A stretch of 64,000 bases of DNA, from the NCBI RefSeq assembly GCF_003691585.1, contig NZ_CP033169.1, forward strand, positions 620,001-684,000. The letters run 5' to 3'. The notes beneath the pieces are model-generated. The model had not been told where the DNA came from. It was given only the letters and a program-made list of their open reading frames with translations, and made no database searches. The translations under genes and the position numbers were made by a program. The stretch is from Biomaibacter acetigenes. GTDB taxonomy: Bacteria; Bacillota; Thermosediminibacteria; Thermosediminibacterales; Tepidanaerobacteraceae. Numbering within the stretch: position 1 is the first letter of the stretch; every line of letters starts with the position of its first letter. Below are positions 53,499 through 62,455 of the stretch, in pieces.

Positions 53499-54509
53499 TT
53501 GAAGACTTTTATTGCAAAACGATTGCTACTGGGTATTCTGGTATTGTTTGGAGTCATATTAATTACTTTTACACTTACAAGAGTCATACCTTCCAATCCC
53601 GCCGCCCAATGGGTAGGGCCAAGAGCCACGGCGGAACAGATAAAGGCAGCGAGGATAGAACTGGGCCTGGACAAACCTTTATACATTCAGTTTGGAAGGT
53701 ATTTACAGAATTTACTGAAGGGCAACCTTGGTTATTCATTAAAATCCCATCAACCTGTGATAAATGAATTAAAGACGTATATACCCGCCACAATGGAGCT
53801 TGTCCTCCTATCTACAATCGGAGCAATCTTTATCGGTCTGCCGCTAGGGGTAATGTCCGCAAAGAGAAAAGACGAATGGGTTGACCACATCTGCAGATTT
53901 TTTTCCGTAGGGGCGGTATCCCTCCCAACATTCTGGATAGGCATATTTCTTCAACTTGTTTTTTACAGATGGCTGGGCATACTGCCGATGGGCGACCAGC
54001 TGAGCATGAACATAAAACTGATGTACAACATCCCCAAAATAACCGGATTTTTAACTTTAGACAGCTTAATTACAGGGAATTTTATAGTCTTTAAAGATGC
54101 GTTGACCCACCTTGTCCTTCCAGGCATAACAATAGCGCTGTATCCCATAGGGTTGGTGGCCCGCATGACACGGTCGGCACTGCTGGAGATATTAAACGAA
54201 GACTATATAAGAGCGGCAAGGTCTTACGGCCTGCCGGAGCGCATGGTCTTGTGGTCATATGCCCTTAAAAATTCTTTGGGGCCCACAGTCACAGTAGTAA
54301 CCCTATCAATAGGTTACACACTGGTAAACACATTTCTGGTGGAATCCATATTCAGCTGGCCGGGCATAGGGAACTATGTGGCAACAGCCGTAATAAGCCT
54401 GGACTATCCGGCAATAATGGGAGTTACAATATTTTCCGCCTGCGCTTATGTCATATTGAATTTAATCGCAGACATAATCATCGCCATGGACCCGCGCGTT
54501 CGGATATAG
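53499..54509 (+). CDS. peptide ABC transporter permease (DppB/OppB type)
   Basis: 336 residues, six membrane segments. The N-terminal segment (LLGILVLFGVILITFTLTRVIPSNPA) is typical of DppB. The EAA-like loop reads EDYIRAARSYGLPE, and the C-terminus has VESIFSWPGIGNYVATAVISLDYPAIMG. A TTG start at 53499 follows AGGGGG. It pairs with the permease at 54523 to form the channel. Confidence 0.95.
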   Translation: MKTFIAKRLLLGILVLFGVILITFTLTRVIPSNPAAQWVGPRATAEQIKAARIELGLDKPLYIQFGRYLQNLLKGNLGYSLKSHQPVINELKTYIPATMELVLLSTIGAIFIGLPLGVMSAKRKDEWVDHICRFFSVGAVSLPTFWIGIFLQLVFYRWLGILPMGDQLSMNIKLMYNIPKITGFLTLDSLITGNFIVFKDALTHLVLPGITIALYPIGLVARMTRSALLEILNEDYIRAARSYGLPERMVLWSYALKNSLGPTVTVVTLSIGYTLVNTFLVESIFSWPGIGNYVATAVISLDYPAIMGVTIFSACAYVILNLIADIIIAMDPRVRI

Positions 54510-54522
54510 GAAGGTGGTTAAA

Positions 54523-55416
54523 ATGTTTGGCAAAATGTTTTCACCGGAGGTATTTAAGCCTCGAATAAGGGAATTGAAATTATCTATCTATCTTTTAAAT
54601 AAAAACAAATTAACCCGGCTGTCCATGATAACTGTTTTGCTTTTGATTGCCCTTGCTATTTTAGCACCCTTTATTGCTCCGTACCCGTCACATATATACG
54701 GTATTGCAAATCCCCAGGACAAGCTGTTGCCCCCGTCGGCAAAATACATTTTTGGCACCGACGAACTGGGAAGAGATGTATTCAGCCGCGTTCTGTATGG
54801 AACCAGGATATCCCTCCAGACGGCTATACTGGCAGTAGGTCTGGCGCTCCTGATAGGCATTCCACTGGGAGCCATAGCAGGTGCTACCGGGGGATATGTG
54901 GATGAAATAATCATGAGGATAACCGACATATTTTTGAGTTTCCCTCCACTTCTTCTCGCAATAGCCATCGCTGCATTTCTTGGTCCAAATTTACAGAACG
55001 CAATGCTGGCCATAGCCATTTCATGGTGGCCGTGGTATACAAGATTGGTAAGAGGGCAGGCGGTTTCCATAAGGGAGCGGCAGTTTGTAAAGGCGGCAAA
55101 GGCAATAGGGACGCCTCATTTTAAAATAGTATTCGGCCATATAGTGCCCAACTGCATTGCACCGGTAATAGTTCAGGCTTCAATGGATTTAGGTGGAGTC
55201 ATATTGACTGCGGCTTCCTTAAGCTTTCTTGGTTTAGGCGCTCAGCCTCCCACTCCCGAATGGGGTTTGATGGTAAGCACAAGCCGAAACTATTTTTTGA
55301 ACGCATGGTGGTACAGCTTTTTCCCCGGCATTGCCATATTCATTACAGTTCTGGCTTTTAACCTTTTAGGTGACGGTCTGAGGGAAATAATGGACCCGAA
55401 GACAAGAAAGTATTGA
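54523..55416 (+). CDS. peptide ABC transporter permease (DppC/OppC type)
   Basis: About 297 residues from ATG 54523 (AGGAAGG upstream; GTG 54514 is less likely). DppC features: FGTDELGRDVFSRVLYGTRISL, the EAA-like RERQFVKAAKAIGTPHFKIV, and LSFLGLGAQPPTPEWGLMVS. It is the partner of the preceding permease and lies 13 bp after it. Confidence 0.95.
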   Translation: MFGKMFSPEVFKPRIRELKLSIYLLNKNKLTRLSMITVLLLIALAILAPFIAPYPSHIYGIANPQDKLLPPSAKYIFGTDELGRDVFSRVLYGTRISLQTAILAVGLALLIGIPLGAIAGATGGYVDEIIMRITDIFLSFPPLLLAIAIAAFLGPNLQNAMLAIAISWWPWYTRLVRGQAVSIRERQFVKAAKAIGTPHFKIVFGHIVPNCIAPVIVQASMDLGGVILTAASLSFLGLGAQPPTPEWGLMVSTSRNYFLNAWWYSFFPGIAIFITVLAFNLLGDGLREIMDPKTRKY

Positions 55417-55428
55417 GGAGTGGGATAG

Positions 55429-56424
55429 ATGGACAATTACTTTGAAATAAAAGACCTGAAGGTCGGCTTTAAAACCTTTGAGGGCATCAAAAAAGTGCTG
55501 GATTTGGAATTCTTAAGTATTTGCAAAGGAGAAACCTTTGGCCTGGTGGGAGAAAGCGGTTCGGGCAAGAGCGTACTTGCACTGACTATCCTGGGGCTTT
55601 TGCCGATCCCGCCCGGCATTATTGAAAGCGGCCAAATACTTTATGGCGGTGAAGACCTGCTGAAAAAAAGAGAAGAAGAAATGAGAAAAATCCGAGGCAA
55701 AAAAATATCCATGATTTTTCAAGACCCCATGTCGACTTTGAACCCGGTTTTTACCGTAGGTGAGCAGATTATCAGAGTTATTCGCAACAATGAAGGAATA
55801 AACAGGAAGCAGGCTGAGAAAAAAGCCCTTGAAATGATAGAACTTGTCAAACTGCCCGACGCAAAAAACATACTGATGAAATACCCGCATGAGCTCAGCG
55901 GTGGGCAGAGGCAGAGGATAATAATAGCCATTGCCCTTTCATGCGGGGCAGAATTCATTATTGCAGACGAGCCCACAAGAAACCTGGATGTTACTATTCA
56001 GGCAGGCATTCTTAAACTAATGTCCGAATTAAAAAAAGAATTGAATATCACAGTACTTTTCATAGCCAACAATCTAGGTCTTGTATCAGCCGTGTGCAAC
56101 AGAGTGGGCATACTGCATGAAGGCAGGATTGTTGAAACCGGGACAGTAAAGGAAGTAATAAAAGACCCGAAGCATCCTTACACGGTGACCCTCTTAAAGG
56201 CCATACCCAGAAACAGGGAAGAAAAAATCGATTTAAGCAGGATTTTGGTTAGAAGAGAACACGGGCAGGAAACCAACGGTTGCCGCTATTATGACAGATG
56301 TCCGGAAAGATTCGAGGAATGCAACAAATCCAATCCCTCCCTGACACCTGTTGACGGCAGCCATCTGGTAGCTTGCTTAAAGGCTTTCGAGAGGAGTGGA
56401 ATTAATGAGCAAACCGCTTCTTGA
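55429..56424 (+). CDS. peptide ABC transporter ATPase (DppD/OppD type) with altered switch loop
   Basis: 331 residues. Walker A is GESGSGKSV, the signature is LSGGQRQR, and Walker B is FIIADEPTRNLDV. The H-loop, normally THDL, reads IANNLGLV at about 56062-56085, so the switch His is Asn; the D-loop RNLDV also differs from the usual TALDV. This would make one composite ATP site weak. The C-terminal oligopeptide-transporter domain (CRYYDRCPERFEEC) is present, with the iron-sulfur-type Cys pattern. The end overlaps the next ATPase gene by 20 bp. Confidence 0.92.
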   Translation: MDNYFEIKDLKVGFKTFEGIKKVLDLEFLSICKGETFGLVGESGSGKSVLALTILGLLPIPPGIIESGQILYGGEDLLKKREEEMRKIRGKKISMIFQDPMSTLNPVFTVGEQIIRVIRNNEGINRKQAEKKALEMIELVKLPDAKNILMKYPHELSGGQRQRIIIAIALSCGAEFIIADEPTRNLDVTIQAGILKLMSELKKELNITVLFIANNLGLVSAVCNRVGILHEGRIVETGTVKEVIKDPKHPYTVTLLKAIPRNREEKIDLSRILVRREHGQETNGCRYYDRCPERFEECNKSNPSLTPVDGSHLVACLKAFERSGINEQTAS

Positions 56425-57379
56425 AGTAAAACAGCTAAAAAAATACTTTCCCGTAAAGGCGGGTTTTTTTTCAAGACCTGTAGCATGGGTAAAAGCGGTG
56501 GACGGTGTCACATTAAACATAAAAAGTGGAGAAGTGCTTGGCCTTGTCGGCGAATCCGGGTGCGGGAAGACCACGCTGGTAAATGTCATTCTAAAGCTTG
56601 AAGATCCGACTTCGGGCCGGGTTATATTCGAAGGCAAAGACTTATTCAATTTAAGACAGGAAGACCTGAGAGAGACCAGAAAAGATGTACAGATAGTATT
56701 TCAGGACCCTTTCTGGTCGTTGAACCCACGACTTCTCATAAGAGACATCATAGGCGAACCTATAAACGTACACCTTAAATTGAGCCCCGGTGAACTTGTA
56801 AAAAAAGTGGAGGAACTACTGGAACTTGTGGGGCTCCCAAAGGAAGGAGTATACAAATATCCGCACGAGTTCAGCGGCGGGCAGAGGCAGAGGATAGCCA
56901 TTGCCAGAGCTCTGGCGGTAAGACCGAAGCTTGTAGTCCTGGACGAACCCACATCGGCTATAGATGTACTTTCACAGGCTCAGATATTGATGCTGTTAAA
57001 AGACCTCAAAGAAAAAATGGGTCTGACATACATCCTGATATCCCATGACCTGAGTGTAGTAAACTATATGGCCGACAGGATTGCGGTCATGTATCTCGGG
57101 AAAATCGTGGAATACGGGCCGGCAGAAAAGGTATTTGCAAATCCGGCGCACCCTTACACAAAAGCCCTATTTATGGCCATTCCGGATCCGGAGACAGAAG
57201 GCCTTGAATCGATAATGACGCTGGAAGGAAATGTCCCCAGCGCCATAAATCCTCCGGCGGGCTGCCGCTTCCATACCCGCTGTCCGCTGGCAGGAGAAAT
57301 CTGCAGCAAGAAGGAGCCGCCGATTGTGAAACTGGATGATGAGCATGAGGCGTCATGCTTTTTACTGGAAAAATCATAG
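56405..57379 (+). CDS. peptide ABC transporter ATPase (DppF/OppF type)
   Basis: 324 residues from ATG 56405 (GAGAGGAG upstream). Walker A GESGCGKTTL, signature FSGGQRQR, Walker B LVVLDEPTSAIDV, and an intact switch loop LISHDLSVV. A C-terminal Cys-containing domain (CRFHTRCPLAGEIC) follows. It is the second ATPase of the heterodimer, and it has the complete set of catalytic residues, unlike its partner. It is the last transporter gene; DUF917 starts 21 bp later. Confidence 0.95.
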   Translation: MSKPLLEVKQLKKYFPVKAGFFSRPVAWVKAVDGVTLNIKSGEVLGLVGESGCGKTTLVNVILKLEDPTSGRVIFEGKDLFNLRQEDLRETRKDVQIVFQDPFWSLNPRLLIRDIIGEPINVHLKLSPGELVKKVEELLELVGLPKEGVYKYPHEFSGGQRQRIAIARALAVRPKLVVLDEPTSAIDVLSQAQILMLLKDLKEKMGLTYILISHDLSVVNYMADRIAVMYLGKIVEYGPAEKVFANPAHPYTKALFMAIPDPETEGLESIMTLEGNVPSAINPPAGCRFHTRCPLAGEICSKKEPPIVKLDDEHEASCFLLEKS

Positions 57380-57399
57380 ATAACCTGGAGGTGGAACTT

Positions 57400-58506
57400 T
57401 TGAAAAAATTGACTTATGAAGATGTGAGAGATGTTCTGGTGGGGTGCACAATACTCAGTACCGGCGGAGGGGGTGACCTGCAAAAAGGGCTGAAGCTTGC
57501 TGAAGAAGATTTTAAAAACAATCTGGAATACAGACTCGTTTCACTGGATGAAATAGATGATGAAGACTTATTTGCCTGCCCCTATTTTTGCGGTTCCATC
57601 GGTCCTAAAAAGGAAGAGGACAGTTACAGTAAATACCGTAAAATTGAAGAGCTTGAAACAACAGTGGCCGTCCAAGCTTTAGAGAGGTTTTACGGCAGCA
57701 AAATCGCCGGGGTTGTATCCATAGAATACGGCGGCATGAATACAGCCGTAGCTATGTCCACCGGAGCAAGGCTTAAAAAATTCATAGTGGATGCTGACGC
57801 GGCTGGGAGGGCTGTACCCGACCTTCAGTTTTCCACTTTCTATGTAACAAAAAAGCCCATATATCCCCTGGCTGTGGCCAATAACATAGGGGACGTGGCA
57901 GTGTTTGAAAAGGTGGCGGACGATTTCAGGGCCGAAGACCTTGTAAGGGCTTTATCCGTAGTCAGCGGAGGCATGATCGGAATGGCTGACCATCCATGCC
58001 GGGGGAAGGATTTAAAAAAATCCGTAATACCCAATGCCCTTTCATACGCTGCTGAGGTGGGAAGAGCTCAGAGGATAGCCCTTGAAAAAGGCAAGGACCC
58101 GGTGGAGGAAATAATAGCAGCAGGCGACGGGTTTTACCTTTTTAAGGGCGTTGTCAAAAAGGATACTGAATGGAAGATAGAGGGCGGTTTTACCTTTGGG
58201 ACGATAGATATTGAGGGTATTGAGAAATACAGAGGACTATCTCTCAGGATCTGGTTTAAAAACGAGAATGTTATTTGCTGGCTTGATGATGAAGTCCTGG
58301 TTACCGTTCCCGACCTCATATGCGTCGTAGAGGCAGAGTCCGGGTATCCAATTACCAACCCTTACTGCAAGAAGGATTTTAAGGTATCGGTTCTCGGATT
58401 TAAGGCACCCGACATGTGGAGGTCAGAAAATGGCCTGTCTGTACTGAACCCCAGTTTTTTTGGATTTAATGTTGATTATATTCCCATAGAGAAAAAATTA
58501 AAATGA
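57400..58506 (+). CDS. DUF917 family protein (S-methyl thiohydantoin desulfurase-like)
   Basis: 368 residues from TTG 57400, which follows GGAGGTGG; an upstream ATG at 57355 in the dppF end lacks a site. The N-terminal signature is VLVGCTILSTGGGGDLQKGL. ADAAGRAVPDLQFSTF and MADHPCRGKDLKKSVIP are typical family stretches. It has a paralogue two genes on (59593), and both flank the NicX/M29-like gene. A heteromeric enzyme or two related steps are possible. Direct link to the peptide transporter operon implies that its substrate is imported. Confidence 0.88.
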   Translation: MKKLTYEDVRDVLVGCTILSTGGGGDLQKGLKLAEEDFKNNLEYRLVSLDEIDDEDLFACPYFCGSIGPKKEEDSYSKYRKIEELETTVAVQALERFYGSKIAGVVSIEYGGMNTAVAMSTGARLKKFIVDADAAGRAVPDLQFSTFYVTKKPIYPLAVANNIGDVAVFEKVADDFRAEDLVRALSVVSGGMIGMADHPCRGKDLKKSVIPNALSYAAEVGRAQRIALEKGKDPVEEIIAAGDGFYLFKGVVKKDTEWKIEGGFTFGTIDIEGIEKYRGLSLRIWFKNENVICWLDDEVLVTVPDLICVVEAESGYPITNPYCKKDFKVSVLGFKAPDMWRSENGLSVLNPSFFGFNVDYIPIEKKLK

Positions 58507-58525
58507 TTTCCAGGAGGGATTTACT

Positions 58526-59569
58526 ATGGCAAGACTTTACGAGTATGAACTGGCAAAATCCGCCGACATATTGATGAGGGAGATGTTTAAATTAAAACCG
58601 GGAGAGACTATAGTAATCACGGCGGACACCGAGTCCGATGAACGCGTGGTAAATGCTGCCGCTGCCGCTGCCTTTGCACTGGGAGCAAAACCCATGGTGA
58701 TATGGCTTGCATCTCCACACGGCGTAGGCAAGGCCGCCGATCCCATGCTCCCCGTAAATGCCCTGACGGCCGCTTTATGCGAAGCGGACGCCTGGGTGGA
58801 ATTCAACAACGAATGGCTGCTTTATTCGACACCGTTTGAAATTGCCATGGAAAAAAATAAAAAACTCAGATACCTGTGCCTTGTTGGTATGGATGTAGAC
58901 ATGATGGTCAGGGTAATCGGCAGGGTGGACCAGCCGACCCTATCCGAATTTTTGCATAAGGCAACTGAATTGACGGTAAAGGCCAGACACGTGCGAATTA
59001 CAACTCCTGCAGGCACCGACCTGGAGTTTGACAATGAGCCGCAGTATAAATTTACATGCGACGACGGAGATGCTTCAGAGCCGGGTATGCACATGCTGGC
59101 TGGCCAGATATGCTGGATACCCAGGTTCGAGACCATAAGCGGGACCCTTGTGTTTGACGGCACTCTGTCCCCGCCCTGCGGTCATCTGAAACAACCCATA
59201 GTGATGAAGATTGAGAAAGGCAGGGTGGTTGATATAAAAGGCGGCGATCAGGCTATTGAATTTAAGGCCTGGCTTGAAAGCTTCAATGACCCCAATATGT
59301 TCAGATTGGCCCACGTATGCTACGGATTTAATCCCGGCGCAAAACTCACCGGAAATGTTCTGGAAGACGAGAGGGTCTGGGGTTCTACTGAATGGGGCCT
59401 CGGCTACTTGAGCCCGATAGACGCTCCACCCGAGGGGATAAAGGCCAAATCCCACTGTGACGGAATCTGCATGAATTCCACCGTCTGGCTGGATGAGGTA
59501 AAGATCCTGGATAACGGCATAGTTGTCCATCCGGAACTTACATCTATGGTAAGAAAGCTGGGGAAATGA
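58526..59569 (+). CDS. NicX/M29-like metalloenzyme
   Basis: 347 residues, ATG after CCAGGAGGG. Two-domain layout with LKPGETIVITADTESDERVV at the front. The metal-site set is LAHVCYGFNPGA (His), VLEDERVWGSTEWGLG (acidic) and SHCDGI (His, Asp), that is the His...HxD type also seen at 25680 and in the frameshifted copy at 24493. It is the intact parent, or sister, of the deleted copy at 48698. It lies between two DUF917 genes. Aminopeptidase, amidase or NicX-like ring-opening activity are all possible. Confidence 0.86.
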   Translation: MARLYEYELAKSADILMREMFKLKPGETIVITADTESDERVVNAAAAAAFALGAKPMVIWLASPHGVGKAADPMLPVNALTAALCEADAWVEFNNEWLLYSTPFEIAMEKNKKLRYLCLVGMDVDMMVRVIGRVDQPTLSEFLHKATELTVKARHVRITTPAGTDLEFDNEPQYKFTCDDGDASEPGMHMLAGQICWIPRFETISGTLVFDGTLSPPCGHLKQPIVMKIEKGRVVDIKGGDQAIEFKAWLESFNDPNMFRLAHVCYGFNPGAKLTGNVLEDERVWGSTEWGLGYLSPIDAPPEGIKAKSHCDGICMNSTVWLDEVKILDNGIVVHPELTSMVRKLGK

Positions 59570-59592
59570 TATGAAAAAGGAGGAAGCAATTT

Positions 59593-60699
59593 ATGCAAAA
59601 ACTGACAAGACAGGACTTATATGACATACTTTACGGGTGTACCATTCTTGGTACCGGCGGAGGCGGGAAACTGGAGCAAGGGCTTTCCCTGGTCGACCGG
59701 GCCCTGGGTGCCGGCAATGAATTTATTTTAGCTGATCTCAATGAAATACCAGATGACGCTCTTATTGCATGTCCGTACTATTGTGGCTCCATATCACCAA
59801 TCACACCTGAGCAGGAGGCGAAGTACGCCGCTCTGCCGCACATAGATGAAGAGCCCGCATTAAGGGCCTTCAGGATACTGGAGGAATACGAGGGCAAAAA
59901 GTTTTACGGTGCGATTTCTACAGAACTGGGCGGCTCAAATACCGCCGTGGCCTTTTACGTGGCGGCCATGATGGGCATTTACATAATAGATGCGGACCCT
60001 GCAGGCCGTTCGGTCCCCGAACTGCAACACTCCACCTTTTTTATCAACAATCTGCAGATAACACCAATGGCTGTGGCCAACGAATTTGGAGATACAATCA
60101 TTGTGAAGGATGTGGTAGACGATTTCCGGGCCGAGGCTCTTGTCAGGGCGATGGCGGTGGCGAGCAAGAACCATGTTGGAGTCGCCGACCACCTGACTAC
60201 GGCGAGAAAACTTAAGAAAGCCGTGATTCCCGGAGCCATTTCCTACGCTTTAAAGATAGGCAGGGCATACAGACAGGCAAAAGAGGACAACAAAGACCTG
60301 GCGGCAGAGCTTGCAAAGGCCGGAAGCGGCTATGTAATCTTCAGGGGAATCGTAAGGGATTTGAAATGGCAAGACAAAGACGGATTTACCATCGGGGATA
60401 CGTTTATTGAAGGCGACAGAGAATTCGAGGGATCGGATTACAGGATATGGTTTAAAAACGAGAACATCATCTCATGGAAAAACGGCAAGATTGATGTAAC
60501 CGTTCCCGACCTTATATGCATTGTCTCCGACGACACGAAACAACCTGTTACAAACCCGAATTTTGAACCCGGGCTAAGGGTCTCCGTGATCGGGTTACCC
60601 GCACCAAAAGAGTGGAGGACCTCCGAGGGCCTCAAGGTCTTCGGGCCAAAGCATTTTGGGTATGATATCGAGTATGTGCCCATCGAAAAAAAGTTTTAA
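59593..60699 (+). CDS. DUF917 family protein (S-methyl thiohydantoin desulfurase-like)
   Basis: 368 residues, ATG after AAAGGAGG. Signature ILYGCTILGTGGGGKLEQGL, then ADPAGRSVPELQHSTF and a VADHLTTARKLKKAVIP stretch, where the sister at 57400 has VPDLQFSTF and DHPCRGKDLKKSVIP. The two are clear paralogues with the same length, and their order (DUF917, NicX/M29-like, DUF917) suggests a duplicated gene with partner subunits or serial reactions. The Cys in DHPCRGKD of the sister is absent here, one visible difference. Confidence 0.88.
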   Translation: MQKLTRQDLYDILYGCTILGTGGGGKLEQGLSLVDRALGAGNEFILADLNEIPDDALIACPYYCGSISPITPEQEAKYAALPHIDEEPALRAFRILEEYEGKKFYGAISTELGGSNTAVAFYVAAMMGIYIIDADPAGRSVPELQHSTFFINNLQITPMAVANEFGDTIIVKDVVDDFRAEALVRAMAVASKNHVGVADHLTTARKLKKAVIPGAISYALKIGRAYRQAKEDNKDLAAELAKAGSGYVIFRGIVRDLKWQDKDGFTIGDTFIEGDREFEGSDYRIWFKNENIISWKNGKIDVTVPDLICIVSDDTKQPVTNPNFEPGLRVSVIGLPAPKEWRTSEGLKVFGPKHFGYDIEYVPIEKKF

Positions 60700-60717
60700 A
60701 ACGGGAGGCTTAACAGC

Positions 60718-61431
60718 ATGAAGAAAATCCTGGTAATAAGCCCTATCACTACCGTGCATTTTAGTGGGATGACAAAGGAATATCTTGAGGGTATAAGAAG
60801 TCCGGGCACTGAAGTGGAATATGTAAATATAAAAAAGGGGCCGGCGTCGATTGAGACCTTTTACGATGAAGCCTATGCACTCCCCGAAATATTGAGAATA
60901 GTGGATGAATATAATACAAAATGCGATGCCATAATGATTAACTGCTTTGCGGACCCAGCCGTAAACGCCGCCAGGGAACTTGCCGACATCCCCGTCGTAG
61001 GCCCGGCTGAAGCATCCATGGCCCTTGCCCTCATGCTTGGTCACAAATTTGCCGTCATCTCCACTTTGAGGAATTCCGGGCCATGGATAGAGCTTCAAGC
61101 CAGGACCTACGGGATAGAGAACCGGATGGCGGCGGCAATAGGGATAGATATACCGGTGCTAGAACTTAAGACAGACTTAAAAAAGACCGCTGCATACCTC
61201 ATAGATGCTGCAAAAGAGCTTATAGAATCGAAAGGGGCCGAAGTAATAGTCCTGGGGTGCACCGGTATGGCGCCTGTTGCCGATATGATCAGGAAAGAAT
61301 TAAACGTCCCCGTAGTTGAGCCCATGGCTGCAGCCTTCAAAATGGCTGAAATGATGGCTGATCTAAGGCTAAAGCACTCAAAGATCGGACTGTACATGAC
61401 TCCAGATAAAGGGAAGATAAGCGGTTATTAA
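60718..61431 (+). CDS. Asp/Glu/hydantoin racemase-family protein
   Basis: 237 residues, ATG after GGGAGG. Both cysteines are in the standard places (AIMINCFADPAV and VIVLGCTGMAPV). It ends in LKHSKIGLYMTPDKGKISGY, very like the protein at 49766, which ends in LNHSKIGLYTYP. It is the only racemase directly linked to the two DUF917 genes and the peptide transporter, so it is the best candidate for the racemase of that pathway. The intergenic gap is 18 bp. Confidence 0.9.
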   Translation: MKKILVISPITTVHFSGMTKEYLEGIRSPGTEVEYVNIKKGPASIETFYDEAYALPEILRIVDEYNTKCDAIMINCFADPAVNAARELADIPVVGPAEASMALALMLGHKFAVISTLRNSGPWIELQARTYGIENRMAAAIGIDIPVLELKTDLKKTAAYLIDAAKELIESKGAEVIVLGCTGMAPVADMIRKELNVPVVEPMAAAFKMAEMMADLRLKHSKIGLYMTPDKGKISGY

Positions 61432-61445
61432 TCGGAGGGAACTGA

Positions 61446-62297
61446 ATGATCTTGCAGATTTCATTAACGGTGCCCGAGACGAAAGCAGTAATTGCCAGGG
61501 CTTCTGCGTCACTGCCGGAAGTCAGGAAAGCTCTGGACGGCGGCCGTATTTTCCTGAAAGGCGGCACAACGGTTTCCATGCTTGCGGAAGAACTTGCAGG
61601 CATGAAACTTGGTATTTGCGGCAGGATCTCTCCTCTTGGCGCTAAGGGGCCCAAATACGTGCAGCTTGACGCCCCTCACAGCATAGTGATAGAAAACGGC
61701 CAGGTGAAAAGCGTGGATGATACAGAAGAAGAAGAGGTATTAAAATTAAAAAAAGACGATGTATTTGTTATAGGGGCCAATGCCATAGATATTCACGGAA
61801 ATGCGGCCATGATGGCGGGAAGCTCTTTGGGGGGCCCTCCGGGCAGGATATTAGGGGGCCTGATGGCTGAAGGGGTCAACATATTGATACTGGCAGGACT
61901 CGAAAAACTGATTCCGGTTGACATAAGTCACGCCGTAAAAGCATGCGGCCGAAAAAAGATCGACCTGGCCTTTGGAATGGCCGTGGGGCTTATCCCCGTT
62001 TTTGGAAAACTTATTACAGAACAGACCGCTATGGAAATATTCGCTGATGTAAGATGCACGGTTATAGGGAAGGGCGGAATCTGCGGAGCCGAAGGAGCCA
62101 CAACAATGGTAGTGGAGGGCGAAAAAAGGGAAATAAAAAAGATTTATGACCTTGTGAAAAACATAAAGGGTGTGTCAACCAGCGGCTCGGAGAAAAGCCT
62201 AAAGGAATGTATTAAAGCCGGATACGGATGCAGTGATGACCTGGCGTGCATATATAAAAATCCCATAACTCCCGGTTTTTGGGATGATGAAAAATGA
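61446..62297 (+). CDS. unrecognised conserved-looking protein, last gene of cluster B
   Basis: 283 residues, ATG after GGAGGG, 14 bp after the racemase stop. I cannot name the family. The N-terminal half contains IFLKGGTTVSMLAEELAGM and ISPLGAKGPKYV, which recalls the glycine-rich sugar- or CoA-binding loops of the NagB/RpiA/CoA-transferase fold. A highly ordered middle follows (VIGANAIDIHGNAAMMAG, SLGGPPGRILGGL). Four Cys lie toward the C-terminus (DVRCTVIGKGGICGAEG, ECIKAGYGCSDDLAC). There is no signal peptide or membrane segment. The tight operon position says it belongs to the DUF917 pathway. Confidence 0.75.
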   Translation: MILQISLTVPETKAVIARASASLPEVRKALDGGRIFLKGGTTVSMLAEELAGMKLGICGRISPLGAKGPKYVQLDAPHSIVIENGQVKSVDDTEEEEVLKLKKDDVFVIGANAIDIHGNAAMMAGSSLGGPPGRILGGLMAEGVNILILAGLEKLIPVDISHAVKACGRKKIDLAFGMAVGLIPVFGKLITEQTAMEIFADVRCTVIGKGGICGAEGATTMVVEGEKREIKKIYDLVKNIKGVSTSGSEKSLKECIKAGYGCSDDLACIYKNPITPGFWDDEK

Positions 62298-62378
62298 TTG
62301 TTGAGATTGTATAATCTAGCAGTAGTTTACGAATTACTGAAAAAAATTACATTAAAGAATTAATGTATGTTAGTGTTT

Positions 62379-62408
62379 ATCCGAAACATCGAAGTTTCGG
62401 ATTCTTTT
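62379..62408. terminator. bidirectional terminator between cluster B and PucR B
   Basis: ATCCGAAAC and GTTTCGGAT pair around a 6-nt loop. The plus strand continues with TCTTTT. It separates the last gene of cluster B from the convergent PucR gene. Confidence 0.75.
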
Positions 62409-62455
62409 ATATTGCGGTCCGGCCGATTGCAGAAGATACAAAAAATAGCAATGTA

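Noticed and set aside
59075-59530. Minus-strand frame over the NicX/M29-like gene, also present in part at 48759-49148
   Set aside because: It recurs only because the gene is duplicated. It has no ribosome site and lies wholly inside a well-supported plus-strand gene.
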